Assembly: GCF_004683965.1 (NCBI RefSeq) | Contig: NZ_CP038436.1 | Location: 1,116,001-1,180,000, forward strand | From: Nocardioides seonyuensis | GTDB taxonomy: Bacteria; Actinomycetota; Actinomycetes; Propionibacteriales; Nocardioidaceae | Direction: 5' to 3' | DNA: 64,000 bases | Shown: piece by piece, positions 27,126 to 36,100 of the stretch | How positions within the stretch are numbered: the first letter of the stretch is position 1 | Layout: every line of letters starts with the position of its first letter | The notes under the pieces: model-generated | Databases searched by the model: none | Told to the model about the DNA's origin: nothing | Seen by the model: only the letters and a program-made list of their open reading frames with translations | Program-made: the position numbers and the translations under genes

Positions 27126-28180
27126 GCCGACACGTAGTGCACGACGCCGTCGACGTCGTTCGTCGCCACCTGGCCGCGGGCGCGGAGCAGCTCGAGGTGT
27201 GCCCGGGTCTCCATCGTCGCCATGGCGGCGTTGAACACGTCGAGCTCGGGCAGCCGGCGCTCGTGGCGGGTCCAGGGCAGCTCGCCGGCCACCTCGTAGG
27301 CCGAGCGCGCACCGCCGTCGACGGCTGCCAGGCTCAGCGCCAGCCGTTCCTCGTGGTGGTCGAGCAGCTCGTCGACGCGGGCGTGGGTGGAGTCGGCGAC
27401 CGGGCCGTGGGCCGGGAGCAGCCTGAGGTCCGGAAGGTCGCGCATCCGCGCCAGGGACGCCATGAAGTCGCCCAGCGGCTGCTCGGCCAGTGCCGGCTCG
27501 AAGCCGATCGAGGGGGTGATCGTCGGCAGCACGTGGTCGCCCGAGAACAGCAGTCCCTCGGCGGTGTCGGCGAACACGTAGTGGCCCTGCGTGTGGCCCG
27601 GCGTGTGGATGGCGTCGAGGTTGCGAGCACCCACGGTGAGGGTGGTGTCCCCCTCGAGCCAGGAGTCGGGGTCGGCCCACAGCGCCAGGTCCGGTGTCTC
27701 GACATCGGCGAAGCGCTCCCACTCGAGGGCGATCCGTTCGGCGCCGCCCGCCCGGAACAGCCCGGCGAAGGGGTCGCTCCCGGACCCTCCCCCCCGGATC
27801 ATCTCCAGGTTGGGCCGCTCCTCGAGACCGAGGCTGACGTGCGCGCCGACCTCGCTCCGGATCGTGACCGCCTGCGTGTAGTGGTCGCGGTGCACGTGCG
27901 TGACCAGGAACCTGCGGATGTCGCCGACGCCCGCGCCGATCTCGGCGAGTGACTTGTCGAGGACCGCGCGCGAGACGTCGACGGCCCATCCCGCGTCGAT
28001 CAGCGCCAGGCCGTCGTCGGTCTCCAGCGCATAGACGTTGACCGCCTTGAGGCCGTCCATGGGCAGTGGCAGCGGGATCCGGTGGATTCCCGCAGCCACC
28101 GGCCAGGCGCCGGGCTCGGCCCAGTGGACTCCGGAGTCGGGCGAGACGGCGTGCGCGGTGTCAGGTCGTTGATCGTTCAT
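27122..28180 (-). CDS. MBL-fold metallo-hydrolase (LACTB2-like)
   Basis: The 352-residue cytosolic hydrolase has the metal motif HVHRDH (THVHRDHYTQAV), a second His in HTPGHTQGHYVF, and SGDHVLP as the bridging Asp region. A C-terminal winged-helix-like segment (about residues 260-330) recalls LACTB2 and related thioester or RNA hydrolases. The substrate is not evident. It converges with the upstream exported protein gene with a 4-base overlap of stops. Confidence 0.86.
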   Translation of the reverse strand: MNDQRPDTAHAVSPDSGVHWAEPGAWPVAAGIHRIPLPLPMDGLKAVNVYALETDDGLALIDAGWAVDVSRAVLDKSLAEIGAGVGDIRRFLVTHVHRDHYTQAVTIRSEVGAHVSLGLEERPNLEMIRGGGSGSDPFAGLFRAGGAERIALEWERFADVETPDLALWADPDSWLEGDTTLTVGARNLDAIHTPGHTQGHYVFADTAEGLLFSGDHVLPTITPSIGFEPALAEQPLGDFMASLARMRDLPDLRLLPAHGPVADSTHARVDELLDHHEERLALSLAAVDGGARSAYEVAGELPWTRHERRLPELDVFNAAMATMETRAHLELLRARGQVATNDVDGVVHYVSA

Positions 28181-28234
28181 CGAGGCCGACCCTACGCGGG
28201 GAGGCGTGCCCCCGACCCACCGATCCGGTGGTGA

Positions 28235-28777
28235 CTACTGAGCGTCCTGTCCGAGGAGCCCCAGGAGCGCGTCGTTGAAGGCGGGCAGGTCGTCGGGCTT
28301 GCGGCTGGTGACGAGGTTGCCGTCGACCACGACCTCGCGGTCGACCCATTCGCCACCCGCGTTCCGGACGTCGGTCTGGAGGCTCGGCCACGACGTGAGC
28401 TCGCGGCCCCTGACGGCGTCGGCCTCCACCAGCGTCCAGATCGCGTGGCAGATCGCGGCGACCGGCTTGCCGGAGTCGAGGAAGGACCGGGTGAACGCGA
28501 CGGCTCCGGAGTCGGTACGGAGCTGGTCGCCGTTCGCCACTCCGCCTGGGAGGACCAGCGCCGCGTAGTCCTGCGGCTGGGCGTCCGCGACGGCGCGGTC
28601 GACCTGGAAGGTGTCGGCGGGGTCGAGGTGGTTGTAGGCCTGCACCTCGCCGGACGCGGGTGAGAGGAGCACGGGCGTCCACCCGGCCTTCTCCACTGCC
28701 TCCCACGGCTCCGTCAGCTCGGCCTGCTCGATCCCCTCGGCTGCCACGAGGAAGGCGACGTACTTGTTCTCGGTCAC
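28235..28777 (-). CDS. DJ-1/PfpI family protein (glyoxalase/deglycase-like)
   Basis: The 180-residue protein has the nucleophile elbow AAICHAIWTLVEA (Cys about residue 105), and a Glu near residue 15 in AAEGIEQAEL that usually partners it. LTSWPSLQTDVRNAGGEWVD is a PfpI signature block. The family includes stress-induced proteases, glyoxalases and deglycases; which activity applies is open. GTG 28777 follows a good AAGGAGAG ribosome binding site, which decides the start. Confidence 0.88.
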   Translation of the reverse strand: MTENKYVAFLVAAEGIEQAELTEPWEAVEKAGWTPVLLSPASGEVQAYNHLDPADTFQVDRAVADAQPQDYAALVLPGGVANGDQLRTDSGAVAFTRSFLDSGKPVAAICHAIWTLVEADAVRGRELTSWPSLQTDVRNAGGEWVDREVVVDGNLVTSRKPDDLPAFNDALLGLLGQDAQ

Positions 28778-28883
28778 TGCGACTCTCCTTCGATGAGCGG
28801 ACTGGCGTGCACCCGTATGGCGTACCCAGCCGGCGCAGGCGCATTCGGCGCATGGTTCGGGACCGAACGGATACCTCTTCTCC

Positions 28884-29033
28884 ATGCCTCCACACGACCG
28901 CTCCACGCCAGGCCACCGCAGCGAGGGCCTGGGCAACAGCCGCAACAACCGACCCCTGCTGCTCCTGGGGGTCCTGCTGCTGTTCCTCGTCGTGCTCGGG
29001 ACGATGGCACTGATCGGCGACTGGCAGCTCTAG
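28884..29033 (+). CDS. Small single-pass membrane protein (49 residues)
   Basis: ATG 28884 opens a 49-codon frame ending TAG 29031-29033. The product has a hydrophilic N-terminus of about 23 residues (MPPHDRSTPGHRSEGLGNSR), then one strongly hydrophobic helix (PLLLLGVLLLFLVVLGTMAL, about 24-43) and a short tail GDWQL. Third positions are mostly G or C, as in real genes here. It is divergent from the DJ-1/PfpI gene and ends 3 bases before the convergent YdeI-like gene. Function unknown. Confidence 0.65.
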   Translation: MPPHDRSTPGHRSEGLGNSRNNRPLLLLGVLLLFLVVLGTMALIGDWQL

Positions 29034-29036
29034 GCC

Positions 29037-29690
29037 TCAGCCCCGAGTCGCCTCCCGCGCGGCCAGGGCCGCACGCTCCACCCACCTGGGCACCTCGCCG
29101 TAGCGCTGCGAGGGGATCAGCTCGCCGGCGGCCGAGGCCGCGACGAGCTGGGCCAGACGTCGCTCGCGCGTCTCCTCCTTCTTGGCCGAGGCCACCCAGT
29201 TCTCCGCGATCTTGCGGTAGGACGGGATCGCCGCCTCCCAGAAGGCTGCCGCCGCGGGGTCGGCCAGGATGCGTGCGCGCTGCTCCTCGCTGAGCGCCTC
29301 CCGCGACTCGTGGGAGTAGCCCGAGCGCTCCGGCCTGCGGCGCTCGAAGACGGCGATCCCCGCCGGCCGCATCAGCCCCTCGGCCGTGAGGCGCTCCACG
29401 TGGGCGATGTTCACCGCGCTCCACACCGAGCCCGGCTTGCGAGGTGTCCACCTCTGCCGGCGGGTGTCCTCGTCGATGCGCTGGGCGACCGAGTCGATCC
29501 AGCCGAAGCACAGGGCGACGGGGACAGCCTCCTCCCACGTCAGTCCGCGCTCCGCGACGTGCTTCTTGCGCAGCCCCATCCAGATCTCGGTCTCCGTCTC
29601 GTGGTGCGCCTCGAGCCACGCCCGCCACTCGGCCGCGTCGGCGAAGAACGTCGCCGGCCTCTCCTCGCTGCCCCCCGGGGTGCCGATCAT
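29037..29690 (-). CDS. YdeI/OmpD-associated family protein
   Basis: The 217-residue protein matches the YdeI/OmdA pattern. It begins with PATFFADAAEWRAWLEAHH, contains LTWEEAVPVALCFGWIDSVAQRIDE with the W-I-D-S motif, and the block RWTPRKPGSVWSAVNIAHVERL, then a C-terminal helical part with SYRKIAENWVASAKKEETRERRL. The family is cytosolic and linked to polymyxin resistance in Enterobacteria, but its biochemistry is unknown. ATG 29690 is used because upstream residues in the open frame are non-homologous. Confidence 0.86.
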   Translation of the reverse strand: MIGTPGGSEERPATFFADAAEWRAWLEAHHETETEIWMGLRKKHVAERGLTWEEAVPVALCFGWIDSVAQRIDEDTRRQRWTPRKPGSVWSAVNIAHVERLTAEGLMRPAGIAVFERRRPERSGYSHESREALSEEQRARILADPAAAAFWEAAIPSYRKIAENWVASAKKEETRERRLAQLVAASAAGELIPSQRYGEVPRWVERAALAAREATRG

Positions 29691-29714
29691 GGGAGCCAGC
29701 CTAGGGTCGGTCCC

Positions 29715-30461
29715 ATGCGCGACGACCTCGGAGCGGATGTCCCGCTCGATGCGCCCGCCCGGCGGGTCGTCAGCCTGGTGCCCTCCATCACCGAGGCCCT
29801 GGCGGCGAGCGTCCCCGAGCGCCTCGTCGGTGCCACCGACTGGTGCACGCACCCGGCCGAGCTCGACGTCGCGCGCGTGCGCGGCACCAAGAACCCCGAC
29901 CTCGCCGCCGTGAGGTCCCTCGCGCCGGACCTCGTGGTCGCCAACATGGAGGAGAACCGCGAGCTCGACGTACGACGCCTGCGGGACGCCGGCGTCGCGG
30001 TCTGGGTCACCCGCATCGAGACCGTGGACGAGGCGCTCGACTCGCTGGGGCGGCTGTTCGCCGAAGCGCTCGGCTCGCCCGAGCCGACCTGGCTGGTGGA
30101 GGCGCGCGAGCTGTGGGCGGCGCCGGCCGCCGGCCGGAGGGAGCGGGTCGTCGTACCCATCTGGCGGGATCCGTGGATGGTGGTCGGGTCCCGCAACTAC
30201 ACCACCGACCTGCTCGCCCGGGCTGGCCTGGAGAACGTCTTCTCCGGTCACGAGGACCGCTACCCCGCCACCGACGTCGCCGCGATCGAGGCGGTGGGAG
30301 CAGACGTCGTGCTGCTGCCTGACGAGCCCTACGTCTTCACCGAGGACGACGGTCCGGAGGCTTTCACGGTGCCGACGAGGCTGGTGTCGGGGCGGCTGCT
30401 GACGTGGTACGGCCCGGCGATGGTCGAGGCGCACGCCGTGCTGACCGACCCGACTGGATAG
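29715..30461 (+). CDS. BtuF/FepB-like helical-backbone metal receptor, no signal peptide
   Basis: The 248-residue protein has a cobalamin/Fe-siderophore binding-protein fold: RRVVSLVPSITEAL near residue 15, GATDWCTHP near 40, the helical backbone around residues 85-115, and SGRLLTWYGPAMVEA at the C-terminus. It lacks any export signal or lipobox, and no permease or ATPase gene is adjacent. So it may be a cytosolic corrinoid or metallo-chelate binder, as such stand-alone proteins have been annotated. Six codons upstream of a MarR gene it reads like an operon. Confidence 0.82.
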   Translation: MRDDLGADVPLDAPARRVVSLVPSITEALAASVPERLVGATDWCTHPAELDVARVRGTKNPDLAAVRSLAPDLVVANMEENRELDVRRLRDAGVAVWVTRIETVDEALDSLGRLFAEALGSPEPTWLVEARELWAAPAAGRRERVVVPIWRDPWMVVGSRNYTTDLLARAGLENVFSGHEDRYPATDVAAIEAVGADVVLLPDEPYVFTEDDGPEAFTVPTRLVSGRLLTWYGPAMVEAHAVLTDPTG

Positions 30462-30471
30462 CCTCACCGCC

Positions 30472-30972
30472 ATGCCCGACGCGAGCCGCGACCCCATCGC
30501 CGAGGCCCACCGGCAGTGGGTGACCCACGGCTGGACCGAGGCCGCCGACGGGATGGCGATGGTGACCTCGCTGGTCCGGGCTCAGCAGCTGCTGATGGAG
30601 CGGATCGACGCCGCGCTGCGACCGCTGGACCTGACGTTCGCGCGCTACGAGGTGCTGCGGCTGCTGTCCTTCTCGCGCAGCGGCTCGATGGCGATGACAC
30701 GGCTGGGCTCGCTGCTGCAGGTGCACCCCACCAGCGTGTCCAGCGCGGTCGCACGACTCGAGAGGCAGGAGTACGTCGAGCGCACGCGCGGCGACGCCGA
30801 CCGGCGGGTCGTGCTCGCCACCATCACCGAGGCCGGTCGCAAGGCTGTCGAGGAGGGGACGCTCGCGCTCAACGCCCACGTCTTCGAGGAGCCCGGCCTG
30901 CCCGGGAGTGACGTGCGCGACCTGACGGAGCGGCTGACGCGGCTGCGTGCCGGGCTCGGAGACGCTCTGTAG
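30472..30972 (+). CDS. MarR family transcriptional regulator
   Basis: The 166-residue winged-helix regulator has the MarR recognition region LTFARYEVLRLLSFSRSGSMAMT, then LQVHPTSVSSAVARLERQEYVERTRGDADRRVVLATITEAG (recognition helix and wing, about residues 80-120). Such proteins bind palindromic operators and are released by phenolic or similar ligands. It lies 10 bases after the metal-receptor gene and probably shares its transcript. The target is unknown. Confidence 0.9.
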   Translation: MPDASRDPIAEAHRQWVTHGWTEAADGMAMVTSLVRAQQLLMERIDAALRPLDLTFARYEVLRLLSFSRSGSMAMTRLGSLLQVHPTSVSSAVARLERQEYVERTRGDADRRVVLATITEAGRKAVEEGTLALNAHVFEEPGLPGSDVRDLTERLTRLRAGLGDAL

Positions 30973-30994
30973 CGGGCTCCTGCCGCCCGCACCG

Positions 30995-32332
30995 TCAGCT
31001 GGCGGGCACGAGGTGGCGCACCGTGACGGTGAAGCGCTCCACGTCGAACGAGTCGGTGCCGCTCGTCGCGAACGACCAGACCACGCCCGGAACGAGGGCC
31101 TCGCCGAGGATGTCGCGGTCCCACTGCTCGAGCCCCAGGCACATCCGCGAGCAAGTGACCCACGGCGTCTCGGCACCGGTCGGCGATGTCGCGCTCACGC
31201 CGGGCGCATGGCGCTGCTCCCGGGGCAGCGTGATCGTGCCCTGGTCGGCTGCGGCGTCCTCGGTCGGTCGCCCCGTGAACGACACCTTGGCGCTGTGCAC
31301 CCCGCGGACGCCGGCGGTGTGAGGGAGCGGCAGGTAGTGCAGGCCGTGGGCGCCGTTGGACCAGGCGTCGGTGGAGCACCCGCGCGACCTGTAGCTGAGA
31401 CCTCCCGGGTAGAGGGCGCTCGGCACCACCTCCCCGCAGCGGAGAGGAACCTCGCCGCACCCGTTGGCGGTGCTGAACACACACTCGCTCGTCAGGGACT
31501 CCTGCGGCGAGACGACGTGGACCCGCTCGACCATCTCCAGCGCGTCGCGCGAGACCCAGAGGCGGTATGCGGGTGAACGTCCGATGTTGCCCGCCATGTC
31601 CCTCGCCTTGATGAAGGCGCGATAGCGACCGGGCGCGAGCGGCTTGCCGTGGCGGCGTGCAGTCCACACCACGTCGTCGGGCTGGGGCTTGCCGTGCTCG
31701 CCGAAGGCCGTGGAGCCCTCCGAGCCCGTCACGTCTCGACGCAGCACCGTGCGACCGTCCGGACCCTTGATGAGCAGGGTGGCCCACCTGAACGGCTCGT
31801 CGAGGATTGGCCGCAGGGCGACACTGTCCCGCACGTCGGTCGACCGTGGGTAGACCGGCAATGCCTTGCCCTCGAGCAGGCCGTAGTCGGTGCGAGGGGA
31901 CACCTCGGCGAAGACGAGGGTGTCCAGGACGGTCTCGACACTGTCGACCGTGTCCGCGCTCGAGGAGCCCCGGTGGGCCGTGCGCAGGGTGATCGTGCAG
32001 CCGCAGTAGCTCGGCACCTTGCCGTCGCGACCCTTCCCGTTCCACCGCCAGACGTGCTCCCCCGCCTGCTGGCGGCCGAGCAGCACGATGCGGTGGGTGG
32101 AGCGGCCCTCGCTCACCGTGATCCTGACCGAGGCCGGGTCGACGAGTCGGTAGCGCAGGACCGCCTGGTCGAGGCGGCCGTCAGCGTTGGGCGAGAAGCG
32201 CGGGGTGACGTGGAGGATGGAGTCGGTTGCTGGCTGGGCGCCTGCCAGCGGGAGCAGCGGCACCGGGGCGAGCACCGCCGCGGCGACCGCCACCAGGAGG
32301 GCGCAGGCCGGAGCGGCCAGGCGACGCATCAT
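30995..32332 (-). CDS. Exported protein with FlgD-like Ig repeats
   Basis: The 445-residue secreted protein has a signal peptide (about residues 1-32 from MMRRLAAPACALLVAVAAAV, ending near LAGAQ). The N-terminal region PRFSPNADGRLDQAVLRYRLVDPASVRITV is the typical FlgD Ig-like/CHU_C pattern, and a second such repeat follows near residue 170 (WATLLIKGPDGRT). Several Cys pairs (CGCT, CVFSTANGCGEVPLRCG, CSRMC) suggest extracellular disulfides. The start at ATG 32332 is decided by the signal peptide. Role in envelope or matrix is inferred. Confidence 0.78.
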   Translation of the reverse strand: MMRRLAAPACALLVAVAAAVLAPVPLLPLAGAQPATDSILHVTPRFSPNADGRLDQAVLRYRLVDPASVRITVSEGRSTHRIVLLGRQQAGEHVWRWNGKGRDGKVPSYCGCTITLRTAHRGSSSADTVDSVETVLDTLVFAEVSPRTDYGLLEGKALPVYPRSTDVRDSVALRPILDEPFRWATLLIKGPDGRTVLRRDVTGSEGSTAFGEHGKPQPDDVVWTARRHGKPLAPGRYRAFIKARDMAGNIGRSPAYRLWVSRDALEMVERVHVVSPQESLTSECVFSTANGCGEVPLRCGEVVPSALYPGGLSYRSRGCSTDAWSNGAHGLHYLPLPHTAGVRGVHSAKVSFTGRPTEDAAADQGTITLPREQRHAPGVSATSPTGAETPWVTCSRMCLGLEQWDRDILGEALVPGVVWSFATSGTDSFDVERFTVTVRHLVPAS

Positions 32333-32348
32333 GCACGGACGATATCCG

Positions 32349-33029
32349 CTAGGAGTCGATCCGTCGGACGACCGAGGCCACGTCCGCACGGGACGTGCGG
32401 AACGCGTTGGCCGGGTCGGACTCGTCGGCATGCCCGAACGACACCGCGCACACGACGAGCCGGTCCTCGGGCAGGTCGAGAAAGTCGCGGACGTAGTCGC
32501 TGTACATCGCGATCGCGCCCTGGGCGATGACGCCCAGACCGAGCGACTGCGCGGCGAGCATCAAGGTGTTGACGTAGCCGCCGCAGTCGAGGACGCCGTA
32601 GGTCCCCAGCGCCTTGTCGGTGGTCACGATCGCAGTGTGCGGCGCACCGAAGAACGAGAAGTTCTTGAACATCTGGAGGCCGCGCGCCTCGCGGTCCTCA
32701 CGTGCGATGTCGAGCGCGGAGTAGAGGCCGTAGCCGGACTCCCGCCGACGCTCGGCGTGGACCCCCTCGTACGTTGGGAGCCCGAGGTCGGCGACCTGCT
32801 CACCGGTCAGCACCCGCTCGCCGATGCCCTTGCCGAAGCGGGCCAGGGCCTCACCGCCGAGCAGGTGCACCTGCCACGGCTGGGTGTTGCACCACGACGG
32901 CGTGCGCTGCGCCAGGGCGAAGAGCCGGTCGATGACGTCGTCGGACACGGGATCGGGCAGGAACGCGCGGCAGCTGTAACGGTCGGCGAGGAGCTGGTCG
33001 AGGTGCACGCCGGCCATTGTCCCCGACAT
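32349..33029 (-). CDS. Nitroreductase family FMN protein
   Basis: The 226-residue flavin reductase-like protein shows RYSCRAFLPDPVSDDVIDRLFALAQRTPSWCNTQPWQVHLL split over residues 15-55, the FMN-binding signature, and the C-terminal GLGVIAQGA and ESDPANAFRTSRADV. By family it reduces nitroaromatics or quinones with NAD(P)H. ATG 33017 (MAGVHLD) may be the true start: at 33029 the ribosome binding region would lie inside the arm of the hairpin at 33032-33109. Confidence 0.9.
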   Translation of the reverse strand: MSGTMAGVHLDQLLADRYSCRAFLPDPVSDDVIDRLFALAQRTPSWCNTQPWQVHLLGGEALARFGKGIGERVLTGEQVADLGLPTYEGVHAERRRESGYGLYSALDIAREDREARGLQMFKNFSFFGAPHTAIVTTDKALGTYGVLDCGGYVNTLMLAAQSLGLGVIAQGAIAMYSDYVRDFLDLPEDRLVVCAVSFGHADESDPANAFRTSRADVASVVRRIDS

Positions 33030-33031
33030 CG

Positions 33032-33109
33032 CCCTGTAACGCCGGGTTGGTCGTTGTACCCACCCTGGTGCACGGGGGTGGGTACAGCGACCAACCCGGC
33101 GTTACAGGG
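33032..33109. repeat. Long inverted repeat, 34-bp arms, 10-base loop
   Basis: Left arm 33032-33065 and right arm 33076-33109 are complementary at all but one of 34 positions (that one can pair as G-U). The loop is TGGTGCACGG. The arms start CCCTGTAACGCCGGGTTGG. It lies in the divergent region between the nitroreductase gene and icmF and abuts the nitroreductase start. It has no U-tract. It may be a MITE or REP-type element, a cruciform-forming regulator or a transcript-stabilising hairpin. Confidence 0.85.
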
Positions 33110-33136
33110 TGGGCTGGGGCAGGTGACTCGCGAGTA

Positions 33137-33156
33137 ATACTAGGATGTCCTAGTAT
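33137..33156. promoter_or_regulatory. Perfect 20-bp dyad in the icmF promoter/leader
   Basis: ATACTAGGATGTCCTAGTAT is a perfect palindrome ending 6 bases before the icmF ATG. Its AT content stands out locally and TAATACT around 33135 could be part of a -10 box. A repressor bound here would block icmF. The short gap also suggests a very short leader. The cognate regulator is not in the immediate neighbourhood. Confidence 0.7.
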
Positions 33157-33162
33157 CGAGGG

Positions 33163-36100
33163 ATGGCCGATCTGCACGTCCCTTCCCACCCCGTCCGCAT
33201 CGTCACCGCGTCAGCGCTGTTCGACGGCCACGACGCCTCGATCAACATCATGCGGCGGATCTTCATGAGCCAGGGCTGCGAGGTGATCCACCTCGGGCAC
33301 AACCGCTCGGTCCAGGAGGTCGTCGACGCAGCCGTCGAGGAGGACGTGCAGGGCGTCGCGGTGTCGTCGTACCAGGGCGGGCACGTCGAGTACTTCGAGT
33401 ACCTCGTCGAGTCGCTCCGCGCCGTAGGGGCCGGCCACGTCAAGGTCGTCGGCGGCGGTGGCGGCGTCATCGTGCCCAAGGAGATCACCCGGCTGCGCGA
33501 GTCGGGCGTCCACATCTTCTCCCCCGAGGACGGCCAGAAGCTCGGCCTCGGCGGGATGATCAACTCCGTCGTCGCCGACTGCGACTTCGACCTGTGGGAG
33601 ACCGGCCCGGTCACCGCCGAGCAGGTCCTCTCCGGCGACCGCCACGCCATCGCCCGCGCCATCACCGGCGCCGAGGCGGCCGCGCTCGACGAGGCCATGA
33701 TGGACGAGGTCCGTACGGCGTCGGCGCGCCGCGTGGTGCCCGTCCTCGGCATCACCGGCACCGGCGGCTCCGGGAAGTCCAGCCTCACCGACGAGCTCGT
33801 CCGTCGCTTCCGTGTCGACCAGCAGGACAAGCTCCGGATCGCCGTCGTGGCCATCGACCCCACCCGCCGCAAGGGCGGTGGCGCGCTGCTCGGCGACCGC
33901 ATCCGCGCCAACTCCCTGGACGGCGACCGCGTGTTCTTCCGGTCGCTGGCGACCCGCGGCGCGCACGAGGTGCCCGAGCACCTGCCCGACGTCATCGACG
34001 TGCTCAAGGCAGCCGGCTTCGACCTGGTCGTCATCGAGACGCCCGGCATCGGCCAGGGGGACGCCGGCATCGTGCCGCTGGTGGACCACTCGCTCTACGT
34101 CATGACGCCGGAGTTCGGCGCCGCGTCCCAGCTCGAGAAGATCGACATGCTCGACTTCGCCGACACCGTCGCGATCAACAAGTTCGAGCGCCGCGGCGCC
34201 AAGGACGCCCTGCGCGACGTCGGCAAGCAGCTGGTCCGCAACCGCGAGGCCTTCGGCAAGCAGCCGGCCGACATGCCGGTCTTCGGCACCAGTGCCGCGA
34301 CCTTCAACGACGACGGCGTCACCGCGCTCTACCAGCACCTGCGTGCCGAGCTGGCCGGCGAGGGCCTCGAGGTCGCCGAGGGGACGCTGGCCCCCGTCGA
34401 CGTGCGTCACTCCTCCGGCATCCGCCAGGTCGTGCCCGCCGACCGCGTGCGCTACCTCGCCGAGATCACCGAGACCGTCCGCGGCTACCACGCGCAGACC
34501 GAGCGCCTCGCCGAGGCGGCCCGGCGCGTCCAGCGGCTGAACGTGGTGCAGGGCGAGCTCGTCTCCGCCGACAAGGAGACCGCCGGCGTCGAGGACCTCC
34601 TCGAGTCGGCGCAGCGCGACCTGCCGCACGAGGTGGCCGACCAGATCGAGCGCTGGCCCTCGATCGTGGAGTCCTACTCCGGCGACGAGCAGGTCGTGAA
34701 GATCCGCGACAAGGAGATCCACACCAAGCTGACCCGCGAGTCCCTCTCGGGCAACAAGGTCCGTCGCGTGGCACTGCCGCGCTTCACCGACCACGGCGAG
34801 CTCGTGAGGTTCTGGCGCAACGAGAACCTCCCCGGCTTCTTCCCCTTCACCGCCGGCGTCTTCCCGTTCAAGCGTGACAACGAGGACCCCGCCCGCATGT
34901 TCGCCGGCGAGGGTGACCCGGCGCGCACCAACCGCCGCTTCAAGATCCTCTCCCACGGCAACGACGCGACCCGCCTGTCCACCGCCTTCGACTCGGTCAC
35001 CCTCTACGGCCGCGACCCCGACGAGCGCCCCGACATCTACGGCAAGGTCGGCACCTCCGGCGTCTCGGTGGCGACGCTCGACGACATGAAGGTGCTCTAC
35101 GACGGCTTCGACCTCGTCTCGCCGACCACGTCGGTGAGCATGACCATCAACGGCCCCGCCCCGACGGTCCTCGCCTTCTTCCTCAACACCGTCATCGACC
35201 AGCAGGTCGGCGCGTTCCGGGAGCGGGAGGGCCGCGAGCCGAACGAGTCGGAGCGCGCCGAGCTGGCGTCGTACGCCCTCCAGTCGGTCCGCGGCACGGT
35301 CCAGGCCGACATCCTCAAGGAGGACCAGGGGCAGAACACCTGCCTGTTCTCCACGGAGTTCTCGCTGCGGATGATGGCCGACATCCAGGAGTGGTTCATC
35401 GAGCAGGGGGTGCGCAACTTCTACTCCGTGTCGATCTCCGGCTACCACATCGCCGAGGCCGGGGCGAACCCCATCAGCCAGCTCGCGTTCACCCTGGCCA
35501 ACGGCTTCACCTACGTCGAGGCCTACCTCGCACGCGGCATGGACATCGACGACTTCGCGCCGAACCTGTCGTTCTTCTTCTCCAACGGCATGGACCCCGA
35601 GTACTCCGTCCTGGGTCGCGTCGCCCGCCGCATCTGGGCGGTGGCGATGAAGGAGAGGTACGGCGCCAGCGAGCGCAGCCAGAAGCTGAAGTACCACGTG
35701 CAGACCTCCGGCCGCTCGCTGCACGCGCAGGAGATGGACTTCAACGACATCCGCACCACGCTGCAGGCGCTGATCGCGATCTACGACAACGCCAACAGCC
35801 TCCACACCAACGCCTACGACGAGGCCGTCACCACCCCGACCGAGGACTCCGTGCGTCGCGCGCTCGCGATCCAGCTGATCATCAACCGCGAGTGGGGGCT
35901 GGCGATGAACGAGAACCCGCTCCAGGGGTCCTTCATCATCGACGAGCTCACCGACCTCGTCGAGGCGCAGGTGCTCGAGGAGTTCGACCGCATCAACGAG
36001 CGCGGCGGCGTGCTCGGCGCCATGGAGACGGGCTACCAGCGCGGCCGGATCCAAGACGAGTCGATGCTCTACGAGCACCGCAAGCACGACGGCTCGCTGC

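Noticed and set aside
33110..33162. Cobalamin riboswitch before icmF
   Set aside because: The gap is too short and lacks a B12 box; only the dyad is present.
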